Source: an uncultured Pelagibacteraceae bacterium
GTDB taxonomy: Bacteria > Pseudomonadota > Alphaproteobacteria > Pelagibacterales > Pelagibacteraceae
DNA length: 64,000 nt
Assembly (NCBI GenBank): GCA_902598485.1
Contig: CACKBU010000004.1
Location: 32,861 to 96,860 of the forward strand
Direction of reading: 5' to 3'
Under the pieces are notes generated by a model. That model did no database searches. It saw only the letters and a program-made list of their open reading frames with translations, and was not told where the DNA came from. This document shows, in pieces, positions 8,697-17,185 of the stretch (positions are counted from its first letter, which is position 1; each line of letters starts with the position of its first letter). The translations under genes and the position numbers were made by a program.

Positions 8697-9713
8697 TTAC
8701 ATGATACCGTTAGCTTTCATATAAGCTTTGTGTATCTCAATAAGTGCCGCAGCTTCTGGAGATTTAGTCTTCCATTCTTCCCAAGCTGCTAGAGCAGCTT
8801 GTCTGAATTTAAGTCTATCTTCTCTAGACCAGTCGTGAAGAGTAACGCCCATTTCATTTAAAGCTTTAACAGCTTCGGCGTTTTTTCTTTCAACTAAGCT
8901 AGTGATAGTTCTTCCGGCAATTTCTATTGCAGCTAACATAGCACCTTGCTCATGTTTCTTTAACTTCTTCCATACTTTCGTATTACAAGCTAAGTGGTCA
9001 GCTGGCATAGAGTGGAAACCTGGGTATGTAGCATATTTATTTTGCTCATAGTGGCCACCTGCATAGTTTGTAGCTAAAGATGAATAGTCAGCACCATCGA
9101 TTAGACCAGTTTGTAAAGCAGTCGGAACTTCACCAAAGTCCATTACGATTGGCTTAGCACCTAATGCTGTAAAGATCATACTTTCCATTCCTGGAGGTGA
9201 TCTAAATTTGAAGTCTTTCAATGAAGCAACATCTGGGATTGGTCTGCTAGATATTAAAGACTCATGTCCTGGTATCCACCATCCAATTAATGTCATTCCA
9301 TATTTATTATAAAGTGCATCAACAGCTTCTTGAGCTCCTGGGAAATTCAAGAATTCATATTGTTGATATGGGTTATCGTATCCACCCATTACATCACCTG
9401 CGAATTGGAACGCTGCATTTTTACCAGTTTGGTAACCAGCACCAGTCATATCACAATCGATAATTCCAGTTTGTGCAGAGTTAAACACCTCAGCAGATTT
9501 ACCTGTTACTGATGATGAGTAGAACATTTCTACTTTTAAGCTTCCGCCAGAAAACTTCTCTACGTTTTTAGCGAATTGAGCAGCAACTTCACCATTTGGT
9601 GAACTAGCTGTAAAGTGTGTTTCAATCTTTAAAGTCTTTGCATTTGCAGAGCCAAATAAAGCAACTGAAACAATAGCTGCAGCTGCTATAGTTTTAGATA
9701 TAAGTTTAAACAT
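8697..9713 (-). CDS. dctP: TRAP transporter substrate-binding protein (DctP family)
   Basis: A 338-aa periplasmic SBP. I start it at the ATG at 9713, not the upstream ATG at 9752, because AACGAGAGGAAG lies a few bases before it and the protein then begins with a normal signal peptide (MFKLISK, hydrophobic core, cleavage after ANA near residue 25). The central FKFRSPPGMES motif carries the Arg that binds substrate carboxylate in DctP proteins, and TALQTGLIDGADYSS is also family-typical. The ligand should be an organic acid; the operon suggests a sugar acid. Last gene before an 85-bp gap to the 2-hydroxyacid dehydrogenase, so it probably has its own promoter. Confidence 0.94.
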   Translation of the reverse strand: MFKLISKTIAAAAIVSVALFGSANAKTLKIETHFTASSPNGEVAAQFAKNVEKFSGGSLKVEMFYSSSVTGKSAEVFNSAQTGIIDCDMTGAGYQTGKNAAFQFAGDVMGGYDNPYQQYEFLNFPGAQEAVDALYNKYGMTLIGWWIPGHESLISSRPIPDVASLKDFKFRSPPGMESMIFTALGAKPIVMDFGEVPTALQTGLIDGADYSSLATNYAGGHYEQNKYATYPGFHSMPADHLACNTKVWKKLKKHEQGAMLAAIEIAGRTITSLVERKNAEAVKALNEMGVTLHDWSREDRLKFRQAALAAWEEWKTKSPEAAALIEIHKAYMKANGIM

Positions 9714-9837
9714 TATCTTCCTCTCGTTTATGTTTTTTTTAAAGTTAACCATAAATGATTTTTGAGATCAATAATTTCGTTTAACTTTTATATATAGAAA
9801 TTATATATATTCATTGAACAGACAACTTATAGTTGTT

Positions 9838-10806
9838 CTAAACTACTTCTGAAATAAGAGGTTTTTTATTGAAATAACAATAAATATTATCCACCGCCAT
9901 CATACTCATTGCTAATCTGGTTTCATGTGTTGCACTTCCAATATGTGGTAAAACGAAACAGTTATCTAATTTTAAATACCTTTTATCTAAATTTGGTTCA
10001 TTATTGAAAACATCTAATCCTGCAGCATAAATTTTTTTATTTTCTAATGCATCTATCAATGCATCATCATCAATTGTTGACCCTCTTGAAGTATTAATAA
10101 CTACAGCATGTTTTGGTAACAAACTTATTGTTGATGAATTAAGAATATGTTTGGTCTCAGCTGTTGCAGGTGTGTGAATACTTAAAAAATCACACTCTGG
10201 TAGCATAGTTTTAATGTCAGAATAATACTTTGCACCATCTTCCAGATCATCAGAAAGTTTGTTTCTATTATAATAAATAATCTTCATACCAAATGCCCTA
10301 GCAGATTTTGCTGCCATTCTTCCAATGCGACCCATTCCAATGATACCTAAAGTTTTACCTGTAACAGAATTTCCAATCATAAATTTAGTTAAATCGGGTT
10401 TTTGATTTTTCCAGTTATCGGTTCTCACAAGATTGTAAGCTTCACCAATTCTTCTAGATGCAGCTAATATCAAAAGTATTGTAGTTTCTGCAACAGCCTC
10501 GTTTAACACGTTAGGAGTATTTGTTACTTTAATTTTTTTTTCTTCCGCAGATTTAATTGAAATATTGTCATAGCCAACGCCAACTTGAGCTATGATTTTT
10601 AATTTCCCATTTAAATTATTAAAAAAATTTTCACTAATTTTATCAAAACCTGTTGAAATCATTCCGTCATAATCATTAACAATTTTCATTAATTCACCTT
10701 CTGAAAAGGGCTCGTCTTTTGGATTAAGGGTTACTTCAAATTCTTTTTGAAGTTTTTCTTCTGCTAAATCTGAAATTTTTCTAGAAACTAATATTTTTGG
10801 CCTCAT
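9838..10806 (-). CDS. D-isomer-specific 2-hydroxyacid dehydrogenase (glyoxylate/hydroxypyruvate reductase-like)
   Basis: A 322-aa NAD(P)-dependent 2-hydroxyacid dehydrogenase. Nucleotide motif GMGRIG at residues 158-163, catalytic Arg241 (NTSRGS), Glu270 (NNEP) and His288 (LPHIGSAT) are all present. Arg181 after the second strand of the nucleotide domain (YYNRN) suggests NADPH, as in glyoxylate reductases. Together with a sugar-acid cluster it most likely reduces glyoxylate, hydroxypyruvate or another 2-oxoacid by-product. One base separates it from the IlvD-type dehydratase upstream. A phosphoglycerate dehydrogenase role is unlikely, as there is no C-terminal regulatory domain. Confidence 0.9.
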   Translation of the reverse strand: MRPKILVSRKISDLAEEKLQKEFEVTLNPKDEPFSEGELMKIVNDYDGMISTGFDKISENFFNNLNGKLKIIAQVGVGYDNISIKSAEEKKIKVTNTPNVLNEAVAETTILLILAASRRIGEAYNLVRTDNWKNQKPDLTKFMIGNSVTGKTLGIIGMGRIGRMAAKSARAFGMKIIYYNRNKLSDDLEDGAKYYSDIKTMLPECDFLSIHTPATAETKHILNSSTISLLPKHAVVINTSRGSTIDDDALIDALENKKIYAAGLDVFNNEPNLDKRYLKLDNCFVLPHIGSATHETRLAMSMMAVDNIYCYFNKKPLISEVV

Positions 10807-10807
10807 A

Positions 10808-12592
10808 TTAGTGAGAATCTCTTGGTAAACCTTTGGTGTGAGATACGTCTAAATATTTGCCTCGAGAATTAATGCATGCACCATCATCCAATTGACCAAC
10901 TGTGTTTCTAAATATTTCCTGCCAAGGAGTTTGATTGTTTGGTTTAAATACTTTTTTATTTTTTCTTCGTTTTTTAAATTCAGCTTGAGAAATTAATAAA
11001 TCAACTCTTCTTTTGTTTAAATCTATTTTGATTTTATCGTAAGTTTTAACAATTCCTAGATCTCCACCTACTGCAGACTCTGGTGATACATGTAATATTG
11101 ATGGACTCTCTGATGTTCCACTTTGTCTTCCATCACCCAAAGTTGGCAAATGTCTTATTCCTTTTTTTAATAATCTGTCTGGTGGTTGCATGTTAACTAC
11201 TTCAGCTGATCCAGGATAACCAACAGGTCCACAGCCTCTAATAATTAATAGAGAGTTTTCATCTATTTTTAACTTCTTATCATTAAGTCTTTTGTGATAA
11301 TCCTCAGGACCTTCAAAAACTATTGCTTTACATTCAAAAACATTTGGATGTTTAGGATTTGATAAATATTGATCTCTAAATTCTTTACTGATTACAGATG
11401 TTTTCATAATAGCAGATGAGAAAAAGTTGCTTTTCATAACTAAAAAACCAGCTTTTTCAGTCAATGCATTCTTAAATGATTTAATTACTTTGTTATCTAC
11501 ATCAACTTTCTTTCTTAAATTTTCTCCTACAGTCTTTCCTGTAACAGTCTTAATTTTAGTATGAATTTTTTTGTTTTTAATTAATTCTTTCATTACCGCA
11601 GGTATTGCTCCAGCTCTGTGAAAACTTTCCATTAAGTATTCGCCTGCAGGTTGGCAATTTACTAATAAAGGAATATTGTGCCCAAGTTTTTGCCAATCGG
11701 AAAGATCAAATTTAATTCCCATATGTTTTGCAATAGCACTTAGATGAGCTGTGCAATTACTAGATCCACCAATAGCACTTGCAACTACTACTGCGTTTTC
11801 AAAAGCTTTACGTGTCATAATTTTTGATGGGGTTAAATCTTCATAAACCATCCCAACGATTCTTTTTCCTGTTTCATAAGAAATTTGTTCTCTTTCTCTA
11901 TAAGGGGCTGGAATAACTGCACCCCCTGGTAAAGACATTCCTAATGCTTCAGCAACAGAGTTCATTGAAGAAGCTGTTCCCATCGTATTACAATGTCCAG
12001 CACTTGGCGCAGAAGATGCAACCATATCCATAAATTCCTCGTATTTAATTTCTCCTTTAGCTAACATTTTTCTCGCTTCCCAAACTACCAATCCTGAACC
12101 AGCTAATTTTCCTTTATAAACTCCATCCAACATTGGACCACCTGATAAAACTATTGCTGGAATATTTACTGTTGCAGCTGCCATTAAAGCTGCTGGAGTA
12201 GTTTTATCACATCCTGTTGTTAGGATAACTCCATCAATTGGGTACCCATATAAAACTTCTACTAGTGACAAATAAGAAAGATTTCTATCCAACATTGCTG
12301 TTGGTCTTTTTCCAGTTTCTTGAATCGGATGAGTAGGAAATTCCATTGGAATACCGCCTGCTCTTCTAATTCCATCTTTAATTCTTTTGCTCAAAGACAT
12401 AAAATGCCTGTTGCATGGAGATAGATCACTGCCAGATTGTGCTATTCCTATAATTGGATTACCAGATTGTAACTCTTTTCTTGTAAGACCATAATTTAAA
12501 TACCTTTCTAGATATAAGGCCGTCATGTCAGGGTTTTTTGGATTATTGAACCACTGTTGACTTCGGAAACTCTTTTTTCTTTTTTTAGGCAT
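10808..12592 (-). CDS. IlvD/Edd-family dehydratase, sugar-acid (aldonate) type
   Basis: A 594-aa Fe-S dehydratase. Three cysteines at 60 (DLSPCNRH), 128 (TTGCDKTTP) and 201 (AGHCNTMG) are placed as in the [2Fe-2S] L-arabinonate/D-xylonate dehydratases. The GDGRQSGTSESPSILHVSPE block holds the serine proposed as base (Ser492). The C-terminus QLDDGAC also looks like the sugar-acid branch, not biosynthetic IlvD. It would turn an aldonate into a 2-keto-3-deoxyaldonate. First gene of the leftward unit; the plus-strand UxaA gene starts 46 bp away, so a shared divergent promoter region is likely. Confidence 0.9.
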   Translation of the reverse strand: MPKKRKKSFRSQQWFNNPKNPDMTALYLERYLNYGLTRKELQSGNPIIGIAQSGSDLSPCNRHFMSLSKRIKDGIRRAGGIPMEFPTHPIQETGKRPTAMLDRNLSYLSLVEVLYGYPIDGVILTTGCDKTTPAALMAAATVNIPAIVLSGGPMLDGVYKGKLAGSGLVVWEARKMLAKGEIKYEEFMDMVASSAPSAGHCNTMGTASSMNSVAEALGMSLPGGAVIPAPYREREQISYETGKRIVGMVYEDLTPSKIMTRKAFENAVVVASAIGGSSNCTAHLSAIAKHMGIKFDLSDWQKLGHNIPLLVNCQPAGEYLMESFHRAGAIPAVMKELIKNKKIHTKIKTVTGKTVGENLRKKVDVDNKVIKSFKNALTEKAGFLVMKSNFFSSAIMKTSVISKEFRDQYLSNPKHPNVFECKAIVFEGPEDYHKRLNDKKLKIDENSLLIIRGCGPVGYPGSAEVVNMQPPDRLLKKGIRHLPTLGDGRQSGTSESPSILHVSPESAVGGDLGIVKTYDKIKIDLNKRRVDLLISQAEFKKRRKNKKVFKPNNQTPWQEIFRNTVGQLDDGACINSRGKYLDVSHTKGLPRDSH

Positions 12593-12638
12593 AATTTAAA
12601 TAATGGTTTGTTTAAGTTATTGGTTATATAATAAATTT

Positions 12639-14144
12639 ATGAATAATCTAATAGTTTTAAACAAGAATGACAATGTGGGCGTTAGCCAATTTATTATTCC
12701 TGAAAAAACTAAAATTGAAGGTCATGAGATCAGCACTATTGATCCAATCCCTTTTGGACACAAAGTTTGTTTAAAAACTATTAAAAAAGGTGATCCAATC
12801 ATAAAATATGATCAAATTATTGGATTTGCTTTAGATGATATTAAACCAGGACAACATGTTCATTCTCATAATTTAGAATTTAGAGAATTTAAAAGAGATT
12901 TTAAAGTTACAGACAAAAAACATGTTATTGATGAAAAAGCAGATACGTTCTTTAATGGAATTTTAAGAGATAATGGACAGGTTGCTACCAGAAATTACAT
13001 TGGAATAGTAAGCACTGTAAATTGCTCAGCAACTGTCACTAAAATGATAGTTGAGAGGATTAAATATTCTGACATTTTAAAAGATTACCCAAATATTGAT
13101 GGCATTGTTCCAATTACTCACTCAACAGGATGTGGAATGAATACTGAAAGTGAAGGAATGCAAATTTTTCAAAGAACTATAGATGGATTTAAAAATCACC
13201 CCAATTTTTCTCATGTTTTTGTTATTGGTTTAGGATGCGAGTGTGCTCAAGTCAGTTTGTTTGATGAATCATTAAAAAAACATAACCGAATTCATTTTCT
13301 AACAATCCAAGATGAAGGTGGAACTAAAAAAATAGTCGAAAAAGTGTTATCTCAAATTAAAAATTTGCTTTCAGAAGCAAATAATGTTCAAAGAACTTCA
13401 CAACCAGTAAGTCATCTAACTTTAGCTCTTCAATGTGGTGGTTCAGATGGATATTCAGGAATAACTGCAAATCCTGCACTAGGAGTAGCAGCAGATCTCT
13501 TGGTTAAAAAAGGTGGAAGTTCAATTTTATCTGAAACCCCAGAGATTTATGGAGCCGAACATTTATTAATTAATAGAGCGAGTTCACAAGAGACTGCTGA
13601 TAAGCTTATAAAACGAATTGAATGGTGGAAGCATTATACTTCAATCAATAACAGTTCGATGGACAACAATCCTGCACCAGGAAATAAAAAAGGTGGTCTT
13701 ACAACTATATTAGAAAAATCCTTGGGTGCTGTGGCAAAAGGAGGAAACTCAATCCTTCAAGATGTATTGCATTATGCTGAACCTTTAAAAAATAAAGGTT
13801 TTAATTTTATGGACTCTCCTGGTTATGATCCCGTATCTGTAACTGGTCAAGTCGCATCAGGTGCTAATGTTATTTGTTTTACAACAGGACGTGGATCTTG
13901 CTTTGGCTGTAAACCGGTTCCAAGTTTAAAACTTTCAACAAACTCAGCGATGTTTGAAAGAATGTCAGAAGATATGGATATTAATTGTGGGACAATTGCT
14001 GAAGGAAAAGAAAAAGTTGAAGAAGTTGGTCAAAAAATATTTGAATTAGTTGTAAATACTGCTTCAGGGAATAAATCAAAAAGTGAAATCAACGGCTACG
14101 GTGACGAGGAGTTTAATCCTTGGCAAGTTGGCGTTGTAATGTAA
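12639..14144 (+). CDS. UxaA/GarD family hydrolyase (altronate or galactarate dehydratase-like)
   Basis: A 501-aa UxaA-family dehydratase. I use the ATG at 12639; an ATG at 12603 would add 12 residues unlike the family and leave almost no room for a promoter. Residues 1-95 form the N-terminal SAF-like domain (PFGHKVCL, KGDPIIKYDQIIG). The catalytic part starts with RNYIGIVSTVNCSATV and has HSTGCGMN, LQCGGSDGYSGITANPALG and TGRGSCFGCKP. Family members dehydrate altronate or galactarate with Fe2+. This is the third dehydratase fold in the locus, and the substrate is open. Confidence 0.9.
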   Translation: MNNLIVLNKNDNVGVSQFIIPEKTKIEGHEISTIDPIPFGHKVCLKTIKKGDPIIKYDQIIGFALDDIKPGQHVHSHNLEFREFKRDFKVTDKKHVIDEKADTFFNGILRDNGQVATRNYIGIVSTVNCSATVTKMIVERIKYSDILKDYPNIDGIVPITHSTGCGMNTESEGMQIFQRTIDGFKNHPNFSHVFVIGLGCECAQVSLFDESLKKHNRIHFLTIQDEGGTKKIVEKVLSQIKNLLSEANNVQRTSQPVSHLTLALQCGGSDGYSGITANPALGVAADLLVKKGGSSILSETPEIYGAEHLLINRASSQETADKLIKRIEWWKHYTSINNSSMDNNPAPGNKKGGLTTILEKSLGAVAKGGNSILQDVLHYAEPLKNKGFNFMDSPGYDPVSVTGQVASGANVICFTTGRGSCFGCKPVPSLKLSTNSAMFERMSEDMDINCGTIAEGKEKVEEVGQKIFELVVNTASGNKSKSEINGYGDEEFNPWQVGVVM

Positions 14145-14156
14145 TTTATTTTTCCT

Positions 14157-15020
14157 GTGCCTCAACAAACATCCTTAATTAACGTAATTTTATTAGCCGC
14201 TGGTGGTTTTTTTATGTTTGTTTGTATGGACTCTACAGCAAAATATCTTGGAACGGTAATGCCGGTTACTCAGGCAATTTGGGGAAGGTTTTTTTTTCAC
14301 TTGGTATCTTTAATTATATTTTTTTTAATTTTTAAGCCAAAAGTAAATTTAAAAAAAAATTTTAAAGTCCAAATAATTAGATCGATATTAATGGTTACTG
14401 CAACCTCTTTTATGTTTTATTCTTTACAGAAATTTGACTTGGTAGATATTTATGTTGTTTTCTTTACAGCTCCTTTAATCGTTTCACTACTTTCAGCATA
14501 CTTCCTAAAAGATATATTGAGTACAAAAGGTATACTTTTAATGTTATTGAGCTTTGGCTCGATTGTTTATTCACTAGGTCCAAGTATGAGAATATTTAGT
14601 TTAGATTTAATATTCCCTATTGTTCCTCCAATTTGTTGGGCTCTTTATCAATTTTTTACCAAAGTTGTATCAGGCGATAACGATCCATTTGCTGCTATAT
14701 TTTATACTTCAATTTTAGGTGCAATAATTTTTAGTATTTTTATATTTTTTAATTGGGTACCATTAGAGAAGAATATCTTTTGGCTTTATTTGGTAATTCT
14801 AGGTGTGGCAGGTTTTGTAAGTCATTCTTTAATTATATATGCAATACAACTTTCTAACTTGTCATTTGTAACTAATTTTCAATATTCTCAATTAGTTTGG
14901 TCTACAATTATTAATTTCTTAATTTTCGGCGTACCGTTTGATTATAATAAAATTGTTGGGGTGATAGGAATTATTGTTTTTGGTATTATGTTTATAAGAA
15001 CAGAAGGTAAAGAAAGTTAA
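14157..15020 (+). CDS. EamA/DMT-superfamily transporter
   Basis: A 287-aa protein with about ten hydrophobic segments in two EamA-like halves, as in drug/metabolite transporters. The start is a GTG at 14157, 12 bp after the UxaA-type gene; the next ATGs would cut the first helix. The family exports or imports small metabolites, and here it may export a sugar-acid intermediate or by-product. Nothing in the sequence fixes the cargo. It lies between two sugar-acid enzymes on one short-spaced transcript. Confidence 0.88.
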   Translation: MPQQTSLINVILLAAGGFFMFVCMDSTAKYLGTVMPVTQAIWGRFFFHLVSLIIFFLIFKPKVNLKKNFKVQIIRSILMVTATSFMFYSLQKFDLVDIYVVFFTAPLIVSLLSAYFLKDILSTKGILLMLLSFGSIVYSLGPSMRIFSLDLIFPIVPPICWALYQFFTKVVSGDNDPFAAIFYTSILGAIIFSIFIFFNWVPLEKNIFWLYLVILGVAGFVSHSLIIYAIQLSNLSFVTNFQYSQLVWSTIINFLIFGVPFDYNKIVGVIGIIVFGIMFIRTEGKES

Positions 15021-15034
15021 ATAGTGAGGTTTAA

Positions 15035-15892
15035 ATGAAAAATATAGGTTTTATTGGTGTTGGATATATGGGCTATGGAATAGCTAAAAATATTTTAAAA
15101 CACAAAAATAAACTCTTTGTAATTGCTAATAAAAATAGAAAACCAATTGAGAAAATTGTTAGCGATGGAGCTGAAGAAGTAAAATCTTTTGAAGATTTTT
15201 CTAGTAAAAATTTAGATGCAATGTTTATGTGTGTTACCAATACTCCTATAGCAAAATTAATTTCTGAAAAAATATCTGATATTTTAGATAGTAAAACTTT
15301 AATTATTGATATCACTACTCACAACAAAACTGGTTCAATGGAAACTGAGGCAATATTCAAACAAAAAAAAATAAATTATGTTGAGTGCCCTGTAATGGGA
15401 GGACCTGTTCAAGCAGAGGAAGGTATATTGGGAGGAATTGTTGGAGCGTCAGATGAAAATTTTAAAATCGCTGAACCATATTTTAATTTTTTCTGTAAAG
15501 AATATTTTCATTTTGGATCTGTTGGAATGGGAGCAAAATCTAAGCTTTTAAATAATTTTTTATCCCTTGGAAATGCTGCATTAGTTAATCATTTGGCTAA
15601 AAGTGCTACAGAAATGGGTTTAGATTTAAAAAAAGTATTTGATGTTGCAAAACTTGGTTCTGGAAATTCTGCAGCACTTAATAGAGTTTTTGACAATCTT
15701 TTAAAAGGCGATTTTACCGGATTTAAATTTACGGCAAGTAATTCTGTAAAAGATTTAACTTATATTCAAGATTTATTAAAAGATTTTCCTGAAGCTGAAA
15801 AAGTTGCTGAAGTAAATAAAAATTATTTTCAAAAAGCTGTTGATGATGGTTATGGTGAAAATTTTATTAGCGAATTAATAAATAAAAAATAA
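15035..15892 (+). CDS. NAD(P)-dependent beta-hydroxyacid dehydrogenase family protein (second copy)
   Basis: A 285-aa protein of the same family as the gene at 5886-6755 but clearly divergent. Seen are GFIGVGYMGYGIAKNI (residues 4-19), ECPVMGGPVQAEEG in place of DAPVSGG, and GMGAKSKLLNNFLSLG with the catalytic Lys. GTGAGG lies just upstream of the ATG as a ribosome binding site. It closes the plus-strand arm of the sugar-acid locus. Likely acts on a 3-hydroxy or semialdehyde acid; the two copies may serve different branches. Confidence 0.85.
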   Translation: MKNIGFIGVGYMGYGIAKNILKHKNKLFVIANKNRKPIEKIVSDGAEEVKSFEDFSSKNLDAMFMCVTNTPIAKLISEKISDILDSKTLIIDITTHNKTGSMETEAIFKQKKINYVECPVMGGPVQAEEGILGGIVGASDENFKIAEPYFNFFCKEYFHFGSVGMGAKSKLLNNFLSLGNAALVNHLAKSATEMGLDLKKVFDVAKLGSGNSAALNRVFDNLLKGDFTGFKFTASNSVKDLTYIQDLLKDFPEAEKVAEVNKNYFQKAVDDGYGENFISELINKK

Positions 15893-16176
15893 TTTTCGAA
15901 GTAACTTAAGTTAGCGGGAATCTACTAAAGCACTAGGTTGTATTCAATAAATATATTTGCTCAAAATTAAAATAAATTAATTGAAATTGTATAATTTATA
16001 ATTACCTTTTTTATAGAAGGAGGTTTATGTTAATACTTTCACCACCTGATACTTAGCTGAACAGCTCATATTTCAAAAATGTAACAAAAAATAAATTCCT
16101 CTCGGAATTATAATGCCAAAGAGGCGATACAAGGGAGCTCTTTAGGTATACACTTAAAGAGCGAACCCTTTAAAAA
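15893..16176 (+). other. Structured 284-bp gap with possible orphan transcript
   Basis: No ordinary gene fits here. On the plus strand there are TATAAT-like boxes (15990-15995 and 15997-16002), a perfect AAGGAGG (16017-16023), a nine-codon ORF, and three inverted repeats: AGCT-GAAC-AGCT (16055-16066), AATTCC-TCTC-GGAATT (16094-16109), and a compound stem AAGGG/GCTCTTTA with TAAAGAGC/CCCTT (16131-16170). The following gene is on the opposite strand, so this is not a leader of a plus-strand gene. The last stem could also end the minus-strand gene at 16177. A small RNA is possible but unproven. Confidence 0.4.
16027..16056 (+). CDS. Possible 9-residue micro-ORF with strong Shine-Dalgarno
   Basis: ATG to TAG encodes MLILSPPDT. 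AAGGAGG stands three bases before the ATG, a much stronger ribosome binding site than most genes in this window have. The stop codon is embedded in the first hairpin. Whether it is translated, or is a decoy inside a structured RNA, cannot be told from sequence alone. Confidence 0.3.
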   Translation: MLILSPPDT

Positions 16177-16704
16177 CTAATTTATAGATTTTAATATTTC
16201 TAGTGGAAGTGGAGCTTCTGGGTATTTTTTTTGACACAATTTTTCATAGTTTTCACAAAAACTCATGATAGTTTTTTTAACCTCTTTTTTATTTTTATTT
16301 GAAAGATTAAGGTCTTTAATTAATTCACTGCAATTTTTTTCTAATTCTTTTATTTGCTCTCCTGAAAAAAATTCTCCTGTTTCTATTTCCCAATAAGTGT
16401 CTTCAAGCTCATCATCAGTTAAATGATTTAATTTTTTCTGTAATAATTTAATAGTTTCGTCCTCTGTTGCTTTATCTCTCATAGGAGAATTTTTAAGTTT
16501 TCCAAGGCATTTATCTCTTAATCCATCAATAAAATGAAAATAAGGTTTACCCTCTGAAAAATCTCTAAAATGATTTGTGTTAAAATATTTATCAATGGCT
16601 GTTTCTGTTGAAACCTTTTCCTTACCCTTAATTATGGCTATTTGAACGTACACTTCTTGGCTAATATATTCTTCAATATGGTCTTTAACTTTTTGAGGTA
16701 TCAT
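16177..16704 (-). CDS. Hypothetical protein, 175 aa
   Basis: I do not recognise this protein. It is a soluble, charged, mostly helical 175-aa sequence with no signal peptide and four cysteines (67, 125, 149, 156) in no obvious motif. The middle has an acidic helical stretch (LTDDELEDTYWEIETGEFF). It is followed, 13 bp downstream of its start in the opposite direction of reading, by the end of the cytochrome c' gene, so the two are probably co-transcribed. A compound hairpin lies just after its stop. Coding looks genuine from length and neighbour spacing. Confidence 0.7.
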   Translation of the reverse strand: MIPQKVKDHIEEYISQEVYVQIAIIKGKEKVSTETAIDKYFNTNHFRDFSEGKPYFHFIDGLRDKCLGKLKNSPMRDKATEDETIKLLQKKLNHLTDDELEDTYWEIETGEFFSGEQIKELEKNCSELIKDLNLSNKNKKEVKKTIMSFCENYEKLCQKKYPEAPLPLEILKSIN

Positions 16705-16717
16705 TCTAACTTAGTAA

Positions 16718-17185
16718 TTAATGTTCTTCTCTGTACCTGCTGTGACAAGCCTTACAATTACTCCACATAAATTGTTTCAGAGTACCTCTTATATCTTCAG
16801 CATCTTCAATTACAGATGTAAGCTTTATCATATCATCAGAGGCTTTTTGCATTAATGCATTGAAGTCTTCTTTTTCATCCCAAATTGTCAGTAAAGCTTC
16901 AGTATCAAAACCTTCTTGAGTATTTTCAGGAAATAGATCTATTAAAACTTTATAATTTTCACTCATTTCAATCATAAGTTTTTTTGCTTTTTCAAAGTCT
17001 CCTTTTGAAGAGAAAGCCTGAACCCTTTTAGCTGTACTATAGTTTTTACTAAATAATGCTTGTCTACTTTTAATAATATCTTCAACTGTCAACTCAGCAT
17101 TGGAAGATGAGACGAAAAATACGCTTAAAATTGAGAATAAAATTATTTTAATATATTTTTTTATGTGATTAAATAAATTATGCAT
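16718..17185 (-). CDS. Cytochrome c' family periplasmic haem protein
   Basis: A 155-aa exported protein with a signal peptide (hydrophobic residues 11-25, cleavage after SNA at 30) and a C-terminal haem-binding CKACH (144-148) followed by R-Y-R, the arrangement of cytochrome c' and related four-helix class II cytochromes. Family members bind NO or carry electrons in the periplasm. The neighbouring gene, read in the other direction, is a b561-type cytochrome, so the two may form a redox pair. The ATG overlaps the ATG of that gene within ATGCAT; no better in-frame start is seen for either gene. Confidence 0.85.
   Translation of the reverse strand: MHNLFNHIKKYIKIILFSILSVFFVSSSNAELTVEDIIKSRQALFSKNYSTAKRVQAFSSKGDFEKAKKLMIEMSENYKVLIDLFPENTQEGFDTEALLTIWDEKEDFNALMQKASDDMIKLTSVIEDAEDIRGTLKQFMWSNCKACHSRYREEH

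Noticed and set aside
9714..9752. Longer start of the TRAP SBP at 9752
   Set aside because: It would put 13 charged residues before a normal signal peptide; the good GAGAGGAAG site stands before the ATG at 9713.
9816..9838. Inverted repeat GAAC...AACT/AGTT...GTTC after the 2-hydroxyacid dehydrogenase
   Set aside because: The stem is broken by a four-base bulge and has no U tract, so I do not call it a terminator.
15893..16176. tRNA, tmRNA, SRP RNA or RNase P RNA in the structured gap
   Set aside because: None of the conserved sequence blocks of these RNAs (T-loop, SRP tetraloop region, P4 core) is visible.
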